Below, in pieces: positions 12,458 to 22,146 of a stretch of DNA of 28,676 bases. Positions within the stretch are counted from its first letter, which is position 1, and each line of letters begins with the position of its first letter. The notes beneath the pieces were generated by a model. The model was not told the origin of the DNA and did no database searches. It saw only the letters and a program-made list of their open reading frames with translations. Source of the stretch: Candidatus Atribacteria bacterium (GTDB lineage: Bacteria; Atribacterota; JS1; SB-45; 34-128); assembly GCA_003451675.1 (NCBI GenBank), contig DMCY01000070.1:1-28676 (forward strand), given 5' to 3'. Made by a program: the position numbers and the translations under genes.

Positions 12458-14944
12458 ATGACCAAAGAAAAGAAATTTTTTGATACTTTGGGAAAAATTT
12501 TTATCGGTGCAAAAGTAGAGGGAGAATCTGGTTATATTAATTTGATGGGAATTAAGTCAAGGTATTATGAAAAAGGTGTCTTCCCTAAATTACAAAAAGA
12601 CATTGATAAGGCGTTAGAACCATTCCCCGATTTTAGAGAAGAACTTTTTAACAGACTTTATACTTTTTTTAGTCGTTATTTTTCTGAAAGTGGTTCAATT
12701 TATTTTAGTTACACTCCTCTTCATCAAAATATATATGAGAAAGTCTATACTGATGATAAGGATGTAATGCTCTTCTGGAAAACCCACATGCTTTATTACG
12801 TCAAAACTGACCGATTGTTTAAAAACCTAAAAGTAGAAGTAGACAATTTAAAATTTTTCTTTGATGTATCTGACTTGGAATATAAAAGAGCGAATGAAAA
12901 AAAAGAAATCGTTTATGAATTTAAAAATAAAAGAGAAGACGGAACCATCGTCTTTGATGTTTATTATTCTGAAAGAGGGAAGAAGACTAAAATAATTGAC
13001 ATTTTAAGGGCCTTAAAAAAAGAAGAATTAAATATAAATGAAGATATTTTAGAAAAAGCCTTTAAAATTTTTGAGAAACAGAACGAAGTTGATTATTTTA
13101 TCAACAAAGATGCCAAAACATTTTTAAGAGAACAGTTTGATATATGGCTTTATCAATATGTTTTTTCAGGAGAAAGTGAATGGTCAGAAGAGAGAATTAA
13201 ACAATTACAAATTTTAAAAGATATTGCTTTTAAAATAATTGATTTTATCTCACAATTCGAGGATGAATTAGTAAAAATCTGGAATAAACCAAAATTTGTT
13301 TTAAATTCTAACTATGTAATAACTTTAGATAGAATAGCAGATAAAAATATTGAATTAGTAGAAAAGACGATAAACCATAAAAATATTGATGAACAAATCA
13401 AAGAGTGGAAAGAATTAGGGATTATCAATAACGATTTTGATAAAACTAAAATAATAGAAAATAATTTAATGGGTAAGCAATTAAATAAGAAATATAAGCA
13501 TTTACCCATTGATACAAAATATTTCAAAGATTTAGAACTGGAGATTTTAGGATTTTTTGATGATTTAGATAATCAGTTAGACGGCTGGCTTATAAAAAGC
13601 GAAAACTATCAGGCATTAAAGACTATTTTGCCCAAGTTTAAAGAAAAAATTCAGACAATTTATATTGACCCGCCTTTTAATAAAGAATCAGATGCCGATT
13701 ATTTTTATTCAGTAAAATATAAAGATGCCTCCTGGATAACTTTACTTGAAAATAGATTGAGATTAGCAAAAGATATTTTAAATCCCAAAGGAAGTATTTT
13801 TGTAAGATGTGATTATAATGGCAATATGCTTGTAAGGAGTTTAATGAATGAAATTTTTGGAGAAGAGAATTTTAGAAACGAGATTGTAATAAGTAGAATA
13901 AGTAAGCAAGATCCCAAAGCGAAGAAATTTAACACAGCAACAGATTCACTTTTTCTATATTCTAAAGATGAAAAATTTTTATTCCAACTTTTGTTTAAGA
14001 AATTATCAAAAGCAAAAAGTGAAAGATGGCACGCAATGGATTCTCAGGGGCAAGGTCAACCTCTTTATATTTTTGGATGTTTTTTAGAGCCACCTAAGAG
14101 GCGCCATTGGACTTACGGTCAGAAAAATATAAAACAAATGGAAGCCGAAGGTAAAATTAGACTAAAATGTAAAAATTGTGAGCATATCCATTATTCAGGC
14201 ATATGGGCAGGATGTCCCAATTGTGGAAATAAAAATAATATTAAAATAGAATATTTTCTTGCTCCTACCGAAGAAAAGCAAGTTGATTCAAATTGGACAG
14301 ATATATCAGGTTATACTTCTAACTGGAATTTTCCTACTGAAAATTCAGAAATTCTACTAAAACGTACTATAAAATCTACATCTTGTAGAAATAATTTAAT
14401 TATAGATTTCTTCTTAGGCTCTGGCACAACTACTGCAGTAGCTCATAAATTGAAGAGAAAATGGATTGGTGTAGAGATGGGAGAACATGTTCGCGATGTA
14501 ATTCTTCCCCGGATGAAAAAGGTATTATCCTATGATAAAAGCGGTATATCCAAAGAAAAAGATGTTAAAGAAATATACAATCCTCAAAATGCCGGTGGTT
14601 TCTTCAAATACTATGAACTTGAACAATATGAAGACACTCTAAGAAAAGTAAAATATGAAGATTCAGATTTATTCAATAATCCTTATGTTGACTCATACAA
14701 TCAATATGTATTTATGAGAGATTCAAAGATGCTTGAGGCCTTGGAAATAGATTACAAAAATAATAAAGTGAAAGTAGATTTATCTAAACTTTATAAAAAT
14801 ATTGATATTCCAGAAACACTTTCCAATTTACTCGGAAAATGGATTAAGAAAATAACTCCCGATTATGTAGAATTTGAAAATGGAGAAAAGATAGAAATCA
14901 AAAATTTGGATTATAAACTCATTAAATCTTTAATCTGGTGGTAA
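12458..14944 (+). CDS. mod: Type III restriction-modification methyltransferase subunit (Mod)
   Basis: 828 residues. Beta-class amino-methyltransferase order: catalytic motif IV DPPF at 404-407 (TIYIDPPFNKESDADYF), then the target-recognition region, then SAM-binding motif I DFFLGSGTTTA at 650-660. This order, the length and the Res gene 3.1 kb downstream point to a type III Mod that methylates adenine N6 and gives the complex its specificity. The first about 380 residues are a large N-terminal extension beyond the 600-650 residues of EcoP15I-type Mods. A zinc ribbon C571-x2-C574 and C586-x2-C589 sits in the recognition region. SD AAAGAGG lies about 7 bases from ATG. It is followed after 19 bases by the TrlF-like gene. 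Leader and promoter are described separately. Confidence 0.88.
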   Translation: MTKEKKFFDTLGKIFIGAKVEGESGYINLMGIKSRYYEKGVFPKLQKDIDKALEPFPDFREELFNRLYTFFSRYFSESGSIYFSYTPLHQNIYEKVYTDDKDVMLFWKTHMLYYVKTDRLFKNLKVEVDNLKFFFDVSDLEYKRANEKKEIVYEFKNKREDGTIVFDVYYSERGKKTKIIDILRALKKEELNINEDILEKAFKIFEKQNEVDYFINKDAKTFLREQFDIWLYQYVFSGESEWSEERIKQLQILKDIAFKIIDFISQFEDELVKIWNKPKFVLNSNYVITLDRIADKNIELVEKTINHKNIDEQIKEWKELGIINNDFDKTKIIENNLMGKQLNKKYKHLPIDTKYFKDLELEILGFFDDLDNQLDGWLIKSENYQALKTILPKFKEKIQTIYIDPPFNKESDADYFYSVKYKDASWITLLENRLRLAKDILNPKGSIFVRCDYNGNMLVRSLMNEIFGEENFRNEIVISRISKQDPKAKKFNTATDSLFLYSKDEKFLFQLLFKKLSKAKSERWHAMDSQGQGQPLYIFGCFLEPPKRRHWTYGQKNIKQMEAEGKIRLKCKNCEHIHYSGIWAGCPNCGNKNNIKIEYFLAPTEEKQVDSNWTDISGYTSNWNFPTENSEILLKRTIKSTSCRNNLIIDFFLGSGTTTAVAHKLKRKWIGVEMGEHVRDVILPRMKKVLSYDKSGISKEKDVKEIYNPQNAGGFFKYYELEQYEDTLRKVKYEDSDLFNNPYVDSYNQYVFMRDSKMLEALEIDYKNNKVKVDLSKLYKNIDIPETLSNLLGKWIKKITPDYVEFENGEKIEIKNLDYKLIKSLIWW

Positions 14945-14963
14945 GAAGAGAGGGATGTAAAGT

Positions 14964-17735
14964 ATGAGTAATTTTAAGTATCCAAAAGGTTCTGAATGGA
15001 GAAAATGGGATTTACACGTACATACGCCAAAATCAATTAATCAGAAATATGGTGGCGATAAGGAAGAAATATGGGAGAAGTTTATTTCTGATTTAGAAAA
15101 TCTGTCCGTAGAATTTAAAGTTATAGGTATAAATGATTATTTATTTTTAGGTGGCTACGAAAAAGTTGTAGAGTATAAAAGGAATGGGCGATTGAAAAAT
15201 ATTGATTTGATTCTCCCGATTTTGGAGTTTAGAATAGAGAAATTTGCTGGTATAGACTTCGGTAAATTAAAAAGAATAAATCTTCATGTTATTTTTTCTA
15301 ATGAATTAAATATTGAAACTATTAAAAGTCAATTTTTAAATGGACTTGAGCAGTCATATAAGATTGAAAAAGATGGGACTGAATGGAAAAGAGCGATAAC
15401 AGAAGATAGCTTAATCGAATTAGGCAAAAAAATTAAAGCATCTATTCCACCCAAAGAGTCAAGCAAATATGGAAGCGATTTAGAGGAAGGATTTAATAAT
15501 TTAAATGTTGATGAAAATAAAATTTTTGAATTGCTTCAAAGAGATTGTTTTAAAGACAAATACTTAATTGCGATTGGGAAAACGGAATGGAGTGATTTAA
15601 AATGGACAGATAGTTCTATAGCGACTAAAAAAACGATTATAAACAAAGCTCATATAGTTTTTACCGCTGCAGAGTCTGTTGAAATATGGCGAAAGAGTAA
15701 AGAAAAATTGACACAAGAACAGGTTAATGATCTTTTACTCGATTGTAGCGATGCACATTATTTTTCTAATTCTAAAGAGAAAGAGAGAATAGGTAATTGC
15801 TTTACTTGGATTAAAGCAGACCCCACATTTGAGGGTTTAAAGCAAATCATTTATGAACCTGAATTAAGAGTTGGAATCCAGGAAGAGAATCCTCGAGAAA
15901 ATGAGGTATATGCTCGAATAGAGAAATGTGTAATTAATTTTCCATCTGATTTAAAAATTAAAATAGAAGAATCTGGGGAAAAGACGGACTTTTGTTTACA
16001 AGGTAAATACGAAATAGAGTTTTCTAACAATTTAACAGGTATCATTGGTGGAAGAGGAACAGGTAAAAGTACATTAATTCATCTTCTTTGTAATGCTTGC
16101 CCAAAAAAGGATATTTCAAAACTTGAGGAGTTGAATTCACCGGTATTGAGTCTTGATTTTGCCCCAGATCCTTTAAGAGAATCAGCCGATTTGACCGCTA
16201 CTGAAATTCCAACCAATACTGAGTTTTTCTTGCAGAATGAAATAGAGAAATTTGCGAGAGATATACATGAAATGTCAAATCTTATACGCCACAGACTCCT
16301 CCTTCTTTCTTCTTTAAATAATCAAATATCGTTAAAAGATCTTCAGAATGAATGGTCAATGACTTCCCAGGCTATGAACGGGATTATAGAAGCTTATGAT
16401 AATATTTCTTGTGCCACAAAGAATATTGAATCAGTAAATAAGCAAATCGAGACACTCAAAAAGCAAATTGCTGTAATCAAGTCAAAAGAATATCAAAATT
16501 TTCAAAAGGTAATTGAAGAAATTAACAGTAAGATTGCTGAATTCAGACGCTATAAAAATGAATATATTGACATTATTGCAAAGATCGATATGCTTATTAC
16601 TGCTTTTTCTCAACTGGATTGGAGTAAAGAACAAGGTAAAGGTACTTTGGACGAGTTGTCGGATTTATTGGGTGACTACAAAAAGAGGTTAAAAGAAAGT
16701 TTTAATCAATTAGCAAACAAATTTAAAACAAATAATTATTATTCAAAACTTACAGAGAAGAAGATTCAGCTGAAAAAATATTTGGAGAAAAAAGGTCTTA
16801 CGGAAGAAAACATAGAAGAGCTAGCTGATGCATCAGAACAAATAAAAGAGCTGGAGGATGAAATCAGAATATTAGAAAGACAAAAAGTTCCATTCGAAGA
16901 AATTTATAAGAAAAGAAAATCCACCCTTTGTGCATATAAAGAGAAGTATTCAGCCTATCAAGATCGATTCTTTGAAGTTGCCACACGCCTTGAAAAAGAA
17001 CTACAAGGATTACCTTTTTTTGACAAGGCAATAAGTTTTACTCCAAAAATCAATAAGCAACGACTCCAAGAAGACATAGTTACATTTGTGAAGGAGAGTA
17101 ACCAAGCCAAAGTTACTTTGAGAACAAATGATATTCAAAGTGTTCTCTTTGATGTTGAAGATATTTCTGAATACCTTAAGAGCAAAGAAAAAATACGGGA
17201 TTGTGTCAATCAGTCTACCAAAGCAGTTCTTCACAAACAAATAATACAAGGACTGGTTAACGATCCGGTTTTTCTGGAAAAATTGTATCTCCTTCTTTGG
17301 AAAAAATATTACGATATTAGCAATATACAAGTCCAGACAAAACTCGGTGATAAACTTCTGCAAAACACATCTTTTGGTGAAAGATGTGGAATTGTTATTT
17401 CCATTATTTTGATTGCTGGCACAAATCCTATTGTAATTGACCAACCAGAAGATAACCTTGATGGCAAATTTATCTCTAATGTTCTTGTACCACTTATAAG
17501 AAAGCGGAAACTTTGTCGTCAGATAATTTTAGTTACTCGGGATGCGAATCTCGCTATTGGCGGAGATGCTGAATTAATACATATTTTAGAGAGTGATGAA
17601 AATGAGAAAAAGACGAAAATTCTTCCATCCAGTATTGAAAATATTAAATATAGGGAAAACTACATTTGGATATTAGATGGCGGGAAGGAAGCTTTTGAGA
17701 AAAGAGAGAAGAAATATGGATTTAAGACGACTTGA
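14964..17735 (+). CDS. TrlF-type protein: PHP domain plus SMC/RecF-like ATPase
   Basis: 923 residues. An N-terminal PHP phosphoesterase-like domain starts WDLHVHTPKS (15-24), with H18 and H20 as expected metal ligands and a later DCSDAHYF carrying further D/H residues. It is followed by an ABC/SMC-like ATPase: Walker A GGRGTGKST (362-370), a long coiled-coil stretch (about 470-700), an SFGERCG signature-like motif (about 797) and Walker B IVIDQPEDNLDG (823-834). This is the layout of TrlF-family ATPases annotated in type III RM-like loci. It sits between Mod and Res, so it probably acts with them, perhaps as a nuclease/ATPase effector or DNA sensor. SD GAGAGGGA is about 9 bases from ATG. The family name comes from memory; the domains are visible. 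Confidence 0.8.
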   Translation: MSNFKYPKGSEWRKWDLHVHTPKSINQKYGGDKEEIWEKFISDLENLSVEFKVIGINDYLFLGGYEKVVEYKRNGRLKNIDLILPILEFRIEKFAGIDFGKLKRINLHVIFSNELNIETIKSQFLNGLEQSYKIEKDGTEWKRAITEDSLIELGKKIKASIPPKESSKYGSDLEEGFNNLNVDENKIFELLQRDCFKDKYLIAIGKTEWSDLKWTDSSIATKKTIINKAHIVFTAAESVEIWRKSKEKLTQEQVNDLLLDCSDAHYFSNSKEKERIGNCFTWIKADPTFEGLKQIIYEPELRVGIQEENPRENEVYARIEKCVINFPSDLKIKIEESGEKTDFCLQGKYEIEFSNNLTGIIGGRGTGKSTLIHLLCNACPKKDISKLEELNSPVLSLDFAPDPLRESADLTATEIPTNTEFFLQNEIEKFARDIHEMSNLIRHRLLLLSSLNNQISLKDLQNEWSMTSQAMNGIIEAYDNISCATKNIESVNKQIETLKKQIAVIKSKEYQNFQKVIEEINSKIAEFRRYKNEYIDIIAKIDMLITAFSQLDWSKEQGKGTLDELSDLLGDYKKRLKESFNQLANKFKTNNYYSKLTEKKIQLKKYLEKKGLTEENIEELADASEQIKELEDEIRILERQKVPFEEIYKKRKSTLCAYKEKYSAYQDRFFEVATRLEKELQGLPFFDKAISFTPKINKQRLQEDIVTFVKESNQAKVTLRTNDIQSVLFDVEDISEYLKSKEKIRDCVNQSTKAVLHKQIIQGLVNDPVFLEKLYLLLWKKYYDISNIQVQTKLGDKLLQNTSFGERCGIVISIILIAGTNPIVIDQPEDNLDGKFISNVLVPLIRKRKLCRQIILVTRDANLAIGGDAELIHILESDENEKKTKILPSSIENIKYRENYIWILDGGKEAFEKREKKYGFKTT

Positions 17736-17787
17736 ATAATCTCAAAACATAGAATTTAAGCCTTCCTTGCAGGATTAGTATTTCAAA

Positions 17788-17907
17788 GTAATTAGTGGTT
17801 TTGCAAATGCAAAGAACGGAGGTAATTTGATAATCGGATTAGATGACGATGAACAATCCCGTAGAAATGAAAAATTCAAAAAAAATGATGGAGCATATTC
17901 TAAATAA
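17788..17907 (+). pseudogene. Relic of an AlbA_2/Schlafen-domain gene
   Basis: In one frame, ISGFANAKNGGNLIIGLDDD is the hallmark of the Schlafen AlbA_2 domain ('ISAFANt.GG.llIGvdD'). It opens without a start and stops after 40 codons at 17905-17907. No helicase or other C-terminal part follows. The whole 330-base gap 17736-18065 between the TrlF-like and Res genes carries only this relic and no other recognisable gene. Confidence 0.7.
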
Positions 17908-18065
17908 AGCAAGAAATAAACTCAGGATTATACCATCGGTCAATTGCACAACCAGAGAAAAATGGAAGAAGGTATGAATTGTTATAACGAACACGTTTCG
18001 GGCATTTATCGGACATAATACACAAAAACCGCAAACATGCTCACAAACAACTTAAAAGGACAATA

Positions 18066-21032
18066 ATGACTATGGCAAGAATATTTTTACAAAATATAAT
18101 TGAAGAGTCAAAAAGGTTTGGTGATTTACCCGCTAATTGGAATTCCTTTGGTTTAGAAAAATTTTCTAAGACTAAAAAGCTTTGGGATTATCAGCAAAAA
18201 GCTGTAAAGAATGCAATAACCATTTTATGGAAATATTTTGAGGATTTTTCTGATTATCAAGAAGGCGAGAGATTAGAAGTAAATCAGGAAAGAAAACGAA
18301 GATTTTTCAAATGGTATAAAGATAACGGGTTAGAAGAAAAATTAGATATAAAGTTAGATAAAAGAAAAAGAAATATCTATAATCTTCTCACTGAATATTA
18401 CCAACAAGAAGACAGTAAAATCCCTTATGAGAATTTTACCAACCGTATGTGTTTTTGGATGGCGACCGGGAGCGGGAAAACCCTGGTCATAATTAAATTA
18501 ATTCAAATATTAAAAGAATTAATTGAAAGAAAAGAAATCCCCTCTTACGATATTTTATTTTTAACTCATCGGGATGATTTAATAGAACAATTAAAAAAAC
18601 ACGTGGGTGAATTTAATTATGCCAACGAGACAAAGATAGATTTAAGGGAATTAAAAGAATATCCGGAAGTTAAAAGACAAAGAAATCTATTTGGAATTAC
18701 CGTATTTTATTACCGTTCAGATAATTTAAATGATGAACAGAAAGATAAAATTGTAGACTTTAAAAATTATGATAATGACGGTAAATGGTACGTATTTTTA
18801 GACGAAGCCCACAAAGGAGATAGAGAAGATTCAAAGAGGCAACAAATTTATTCCATCCTCTCCAGAAATGGATTTTTATTTAATTCTTCAGCTACCTTTA
18901 TAGACTCCAGAGATATTGTAACTTGCGCTTATGATTTTAATCTCAAAAAATATATAAATGCCGGTTACGGAAAACATATCGGCATTTTAAAACAGGAAAT
19001 AAGAGCCTTTAGAGAAAAAGAAGATTATAGTGATGAAGAGAAGCAAAAAATAGTATTGAAATCTCTTATTTTATTGACCTATGTGAAAAAGTTTTACGGT
19101 GAAATAACCAAAATTAATGAAAGCTTATATCATAAACCATTGTTATTAACTTTAGTTAATTCTGTAAGTACCGAAAATGCTGACTTAAAACTATTTTTTA
19201 GAGAGCTGGAAAAGATAGGTAAAGGAGAGATTGAGGAAGAGGTATTTAAAAATGCTTTGAACGAACTTTGGGCAGAATTAAAAGAAGAGCCTGAGTTTAT
19301 ATTTGAGCCTGATAGAAAAATAAAAATAGATGAGAAAATAATAAAGGATATTACTAAGAATGATATTTTATATCATATATATAATTCAAAAACAAGCGGA
19401 GAAATTGAAATATTAAGAAGGCTTTCCAATAAAAAGGAATTAGCTTTTAAGTTAAAGACCAGCGATAAGCCTTTTGCCCTAATAAAAATAGGTGATATAT
19501 CTGGATGGCTAAAGGATGAACTGGTAGGGTATGAAATTCAGGAAAGATTTAAAGATGAAAGTTATTTTGAAAATCTAAATAAAGAGGATTCTGAAATTAA
19601 TATCTTAATGGGTTCGCGTAGTTTTTATGAAGGATGGGATTCTAATAGGCCTAATGTAATTAATTTTATTAATATTGGAGTGGGGCAAGAGGCAAGGAAA
19701 TTTGTACTTCAATCAGTGGGTCGAGGAGTAAGGATTGAGCCATTTAAGGATAAAAGAAAAAGGCTGTTAGAACTTTATAATGCCCAGGAAATAGAAGAAA
19801 ATTTATTTAATCAAGTTAAAGATAGAGTGTTGCCGATGGAGTCTTTATTTATTTTTGGGACTAATAGGGAAGCATTAAAGACTGTACTGGAAAAATTAGA
19901 GTTAGAAGGAAAAGGAGAAGGTGAATCCCAGCTTTCTCTCTTTATTAATAAAGAGGTTAAAGAACATAAATTACTGGTTCCTACATATAAAGAGGCCAAT
20001 TATTCTCTTATGAAAAAAAGAGAATTAACGAGTTTTGAGATAAATGAACAGGAATTAAAGATTCTTAAACAATATATTGAATTTATACAGGATGATAGAG
20101 TATTTCTTATGCGTTATAATTCTGATCCTGAAAAAATTAAGATATTGAAAGAAAGTATAAATAATCCGGATAGATTCAAAGATAGTAATAAAAATTTTAA
20201 AAACATTGATATACTTATTCAGCGAATATTTAATTATTTTAGTATAAAACCGCAAGAGTTAAAAAATTTAAAAGAAATAGATGAAGAGATAAAACATTAT
20301 AAAAATATCAAAGTTTATTTAGAAGACATTAATGAGATTCAAAATAAAATAGAAAAAGCAAAAAGCTATCCTAACAAAAAGAAAAAATTAGAAAAGGAAT
20401 TATCCAAGCTAAGTGACGAAGTTAGAAGAAATATTGAAGGATTGTTAATAAAAGAAGCAACTGAAACTTATAGTTTTGATCATAAGGGCATTACAATCAA
20501 ATACGTTGCTCACCATTATTATATTCCTCTGATATTGTCTGAGACTAATTCTACAGAAGAAAAAATAAGTTATATTAGACATATAATTAAAACTCCTAGC
20601 GAAGTAAGATTTGTTGAGGATTTAGAAGATTATTTAATTACGGGAGATAATAAATTTAAAGAATTTGATTGGTGGATGTTTAGTAAACTGGATGAGAGCT
20701 TAGATGAAGTTTATATTCCTTACTACAATCCAAATGAAAATAAAATAAGTAATTTCAATCCGGATTTCATTTTTTGGTTACAGAAGGGTAACAAATACTT
20801 TATTGTTTTTGTTGATCCAAAAGGCACTGAACATTCAGGTTGGGCAGATAAACTCAACGGATACAAAAACATTTTCGAAGAAAAATTTAAAGAAATTAAT
20901 TACAACGGATTTAAAGTAGGAGTAAAATTATTTTTTATCTCGAGGGATGCTTCAATAGTAAGTCAAAGATTTCCAGAACACTCGCGATATTGGTTTAGTG
21001 ATATTGGAAAAATGCTGAAAGCAATAATATGA
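18066..21032 (+). CDS. res: Type III restriction enzyme Res subunit (SF2 helicase-nuclease)
   Basis: 988 residues. Helicase motifs: MATGSGKT (132-139), LTHRDDL, LDEAHKGD (245-252), SSATF and QSVGRGVRIEP (549-559). A C-terminal PD-(D/E)xK nuclease carries NPDFIFW with D900 and FVDPKG with D917-x-K919. Type III Res subunits use ATP hydrolysis to travel or signal along DNA between inversely oriented sites and then cut. Length matches the family (about 970-1000). The Mod partner is 3.1 kb upstream, separated by the TrlF-like gene and the Schlafen relic, whereas classical loci have mod and res adjacent. AAAAGGA (18054-18060) is 5 bases from the first ATG and 11 from a second ATG at 18072; either may be used. 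Confidence 0.9.
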   Translation: MTMARIFLQNIIEESKRFGDLPANWNSFGLEKFSKTKKLWDYQQKAVKNAITILWKYFEDFSDYQEGERLEVNQERKRRFFKWYKDNGLEEKLDIKLDKRKRNIYNLLTEYYQQEDSKIPYENFTNRMCFWMATGSGKTLVIIKLIQILKELIERKEIPSYDILFLTHRDDLIEQLKKHVGEFNYANETKIDLRELKEYPEVKRQRNLFGITVFYYRSDNLNDEQKDKIVDFKNYDNDGKWYVFLDEAHKGDREDSKRQQIYSILSRNGFLFNSSATFIDSRDIVTCAYDFNLKKYINAGYGKHIGILKQEIRAFREKEDYSDEEKQKIVLKSLILLTYVKKFYGEITKINESLYHKPLLLTLVNSVSTENADLKLFFRELEKIGKGEIEEEVFKNALNELWAELKEEPEFIFEPDRKIKIDEKIIKDITKNDILYHIYNSKTSGEIEILRRLSNKKELAFKLKTSDKPFALIKIGDISGWLKDELVGYEIQERFKDESYFENLNKEDSEINILMGSRSFYEGWDSNRPNVINFINIGVGQEARKFVLQSVGRGVRIEPFKDKRKRLLELYNAQEIEENLFNQVKDRVLPMESLFIFGTNREALKTVLEKLELEGKGEGESQLSLFINKEVKEHKLLVPTYKEANYSLMKKRELTSFEINEQELKILKQYIEFIQDDRVFLMRYNSDPEKIKILKESINNPDRFKDSNKNFKNIDILIQRIFNYFSIKPQELKNLKEIDEEIKHYKNIKVYLEDINEIQNKIEKAKSYPNKKKKLEKELSKLSDEVRRNIEGLLIKEATETYSFDHKGITIKYVAHHYYIPLILSETNSTEEKISYIRHIIKTPSEVRFVEDLEDYLITGDNKFKEFDWWMFSKLDESLDEVYIPYYNPNENKISNFNPDFIFWLQKGNKYFIVFVDPKGTEHSGWADKLNGYKNIFEEKFKEINYNGFKVGVKLFFISRDASIVSQRFPEHSRYWFSDIGKMLKAII

Positions 21033-21035
21033 TGC

Positions 21036-21051
21036 TTCTCTAATTAGAGAA
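21036..21051. repeat. 16-base perfect palindrome at the DUF5677 start
   Basis: TTCTCTAATTAGAGAA directly follows the Res stop and ends on the A of the first ATG of the next gene, leaving no room for an SD there. It could be an operator, an mRNA stem, or chance in AT-rich DNA. The real start is probably the ATG at 21081. Confidence 0.6.
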
Positions 21052-21080
21052 TGGAATTTTATTATAAGGAAACTTTAAAT

Positions 21081-21950
21081 ATGCCAATAAACGAATACGG
21101 CTTTTTAGGAAAAGACATTAAACAATATGAAAATGAACTAGTGACAAAATATAAGGAAGTTTTTGATTTTTATGAGGATATTAATCATTTTTTGTATAAA
21201 ATGAAATACAGAATTGATGTTGAAAGGAATGATTTTCAAGGCGGAATAATGATAGGTTTATTTAGTAAATCTTTAACTACCTTCCAGGCAATTTATGTTT
21301 TATTTAGACATTATCTTTGCAATAATGCAGAGGAGTTATGTAGGATATTATTTGAGGAAATGGTTAATATTGGGTATTGTAGTTTGGGCAAAGATGAGGC
21401 TAGAAGATATTTATCTTTACAAGTAATAAATAAATTAAAAATAGTTAATTTAGTTAATGAGGAAAAAAATAGAAAATATCTTATTAAGAATTATAAAGAA
21501 ATATTTTTTAAAGACAAATCATACAATGAGTGGAAAAACAAATTAATAAATTATCTTCATAAATTAGAAATTAAGGAAATATTTGATAAAAATGGTAAGC
21601 CGAAAGCAATAAGTTTAGAAGAAAGAATCAAAAAAGTAAATTCAAAAGTCATTATGAATCTTTATTTAACATTCTATAGAATTGTATCAACCGGGATTCA
21701 TTCTTCACCAGAAATATTACCAAGGTATTTGATAACTGATGAAAATGATTTAATTAAAGAGATTCGTTGGGGACCGGAAGCTGAAAATAATGAAATAACT
21801 ATTTTGTTCGCTGCTATTCATTTTATGATCATAATTTTGGAATATTTATCTAATTATTTTAGAATTCCAGAAAAAAAAGATATTGACTATTTTTTTGAGA
21901 AAATAAAAAAATTAGGTCGCAAATATAATTATTTTTTAGAAGAACTATAA
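21081..21950 (+). CDS. DUF5677 family protein
   Basis: Longest frame starts at 21051, but ATG 21081 has AAGGA (21066-21070) 10 bases upstream and begins MPINEYGFLGKDI, so I prefer it (289 residues). It is an all-helical protein with 'LFRHYLCNNAEELCRILFEEMVN' in its middle part (split here only for length) and 'RIVSTGIHSSPEILPRYL' in the C-terminal half. These match DUF5677: an R..xE helix, then an S..H helix. The function of the family is unknown; members recur in phage-resistance neighbourhoods and the conserved polar residues suggest a catalytic or binding pocket. No membrane segment is clear; the hydrophobic helix FAAIHFMIIILEYL (near 265) is short. It follows Res by about 50 bases and is likely cotranscribed. 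Confidence 0.65.
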   Translation: MPINEYGFLGKDIKQYENELVTKYKEVFDFYEDINHFLYKMKYRIDVERNDFQGGIMIGLFSKSLTTFQAIYVLFRHYLCNNAEELCRILFEEMVNIGYCSLGKDEARRYLSLQVINKLKIVNLVNEEKNRKYLIKNYKEIFFKDKSYNEWKNKLINYLHKLEIKEIFDKNGKPKAISLEERIKKVNSKVIMNLYLTFYRIVSTGIHSSPEILPRYLITDENDLIKEIRWGPEAENNEITILFAAIHFMIIILEYLSNYFRIPEKKDIDYFFEKIKKLGRKYNYFLEEL

Positions 21951-22011
21951 TTGAAGAAAATAGGGTCTATTGTACTAGCTCAATAATTTGGTAACTTTTA
22001 GCAGAAAACCT

Positions 22012-22107
22012 ATGAGGTTTGAGGAGCTTCTTAACCAGATGGTTGGGGCCTTAGATATTACTATAGATAGATATCCTAAAGGAAGATCTTATAAAATGGA
22101 AAATTAA
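22012..22107 (+). pseudogene. Short unassigned coding fragment
   Basis: A 31-codon frame, MRFEELLNQMVGALDITIDR then YPKGRSYKMEN, lies in the 178-base gap between DUF5677 and the next gene. Its composition looks protein-like, but there is no SD, and the ATG is in the loop of AAACCT-ATG-AGGTTT (22006-22020). Probably the remnant of a lost gene; a real peptide cannot be excluded. Family not recognised. Confidence 0.3.
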
Positions 22108-22146
22108 ACAATTAATAAATAGAAACAGATGCTAGGAGAAATAAAA

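Noticed and set aside
17010..17444. 144-residue - strand frame inside the TrlF-like gene
   Set aside because: Antisense shadow of the conserved ATPase C-terminus, including Walker B.
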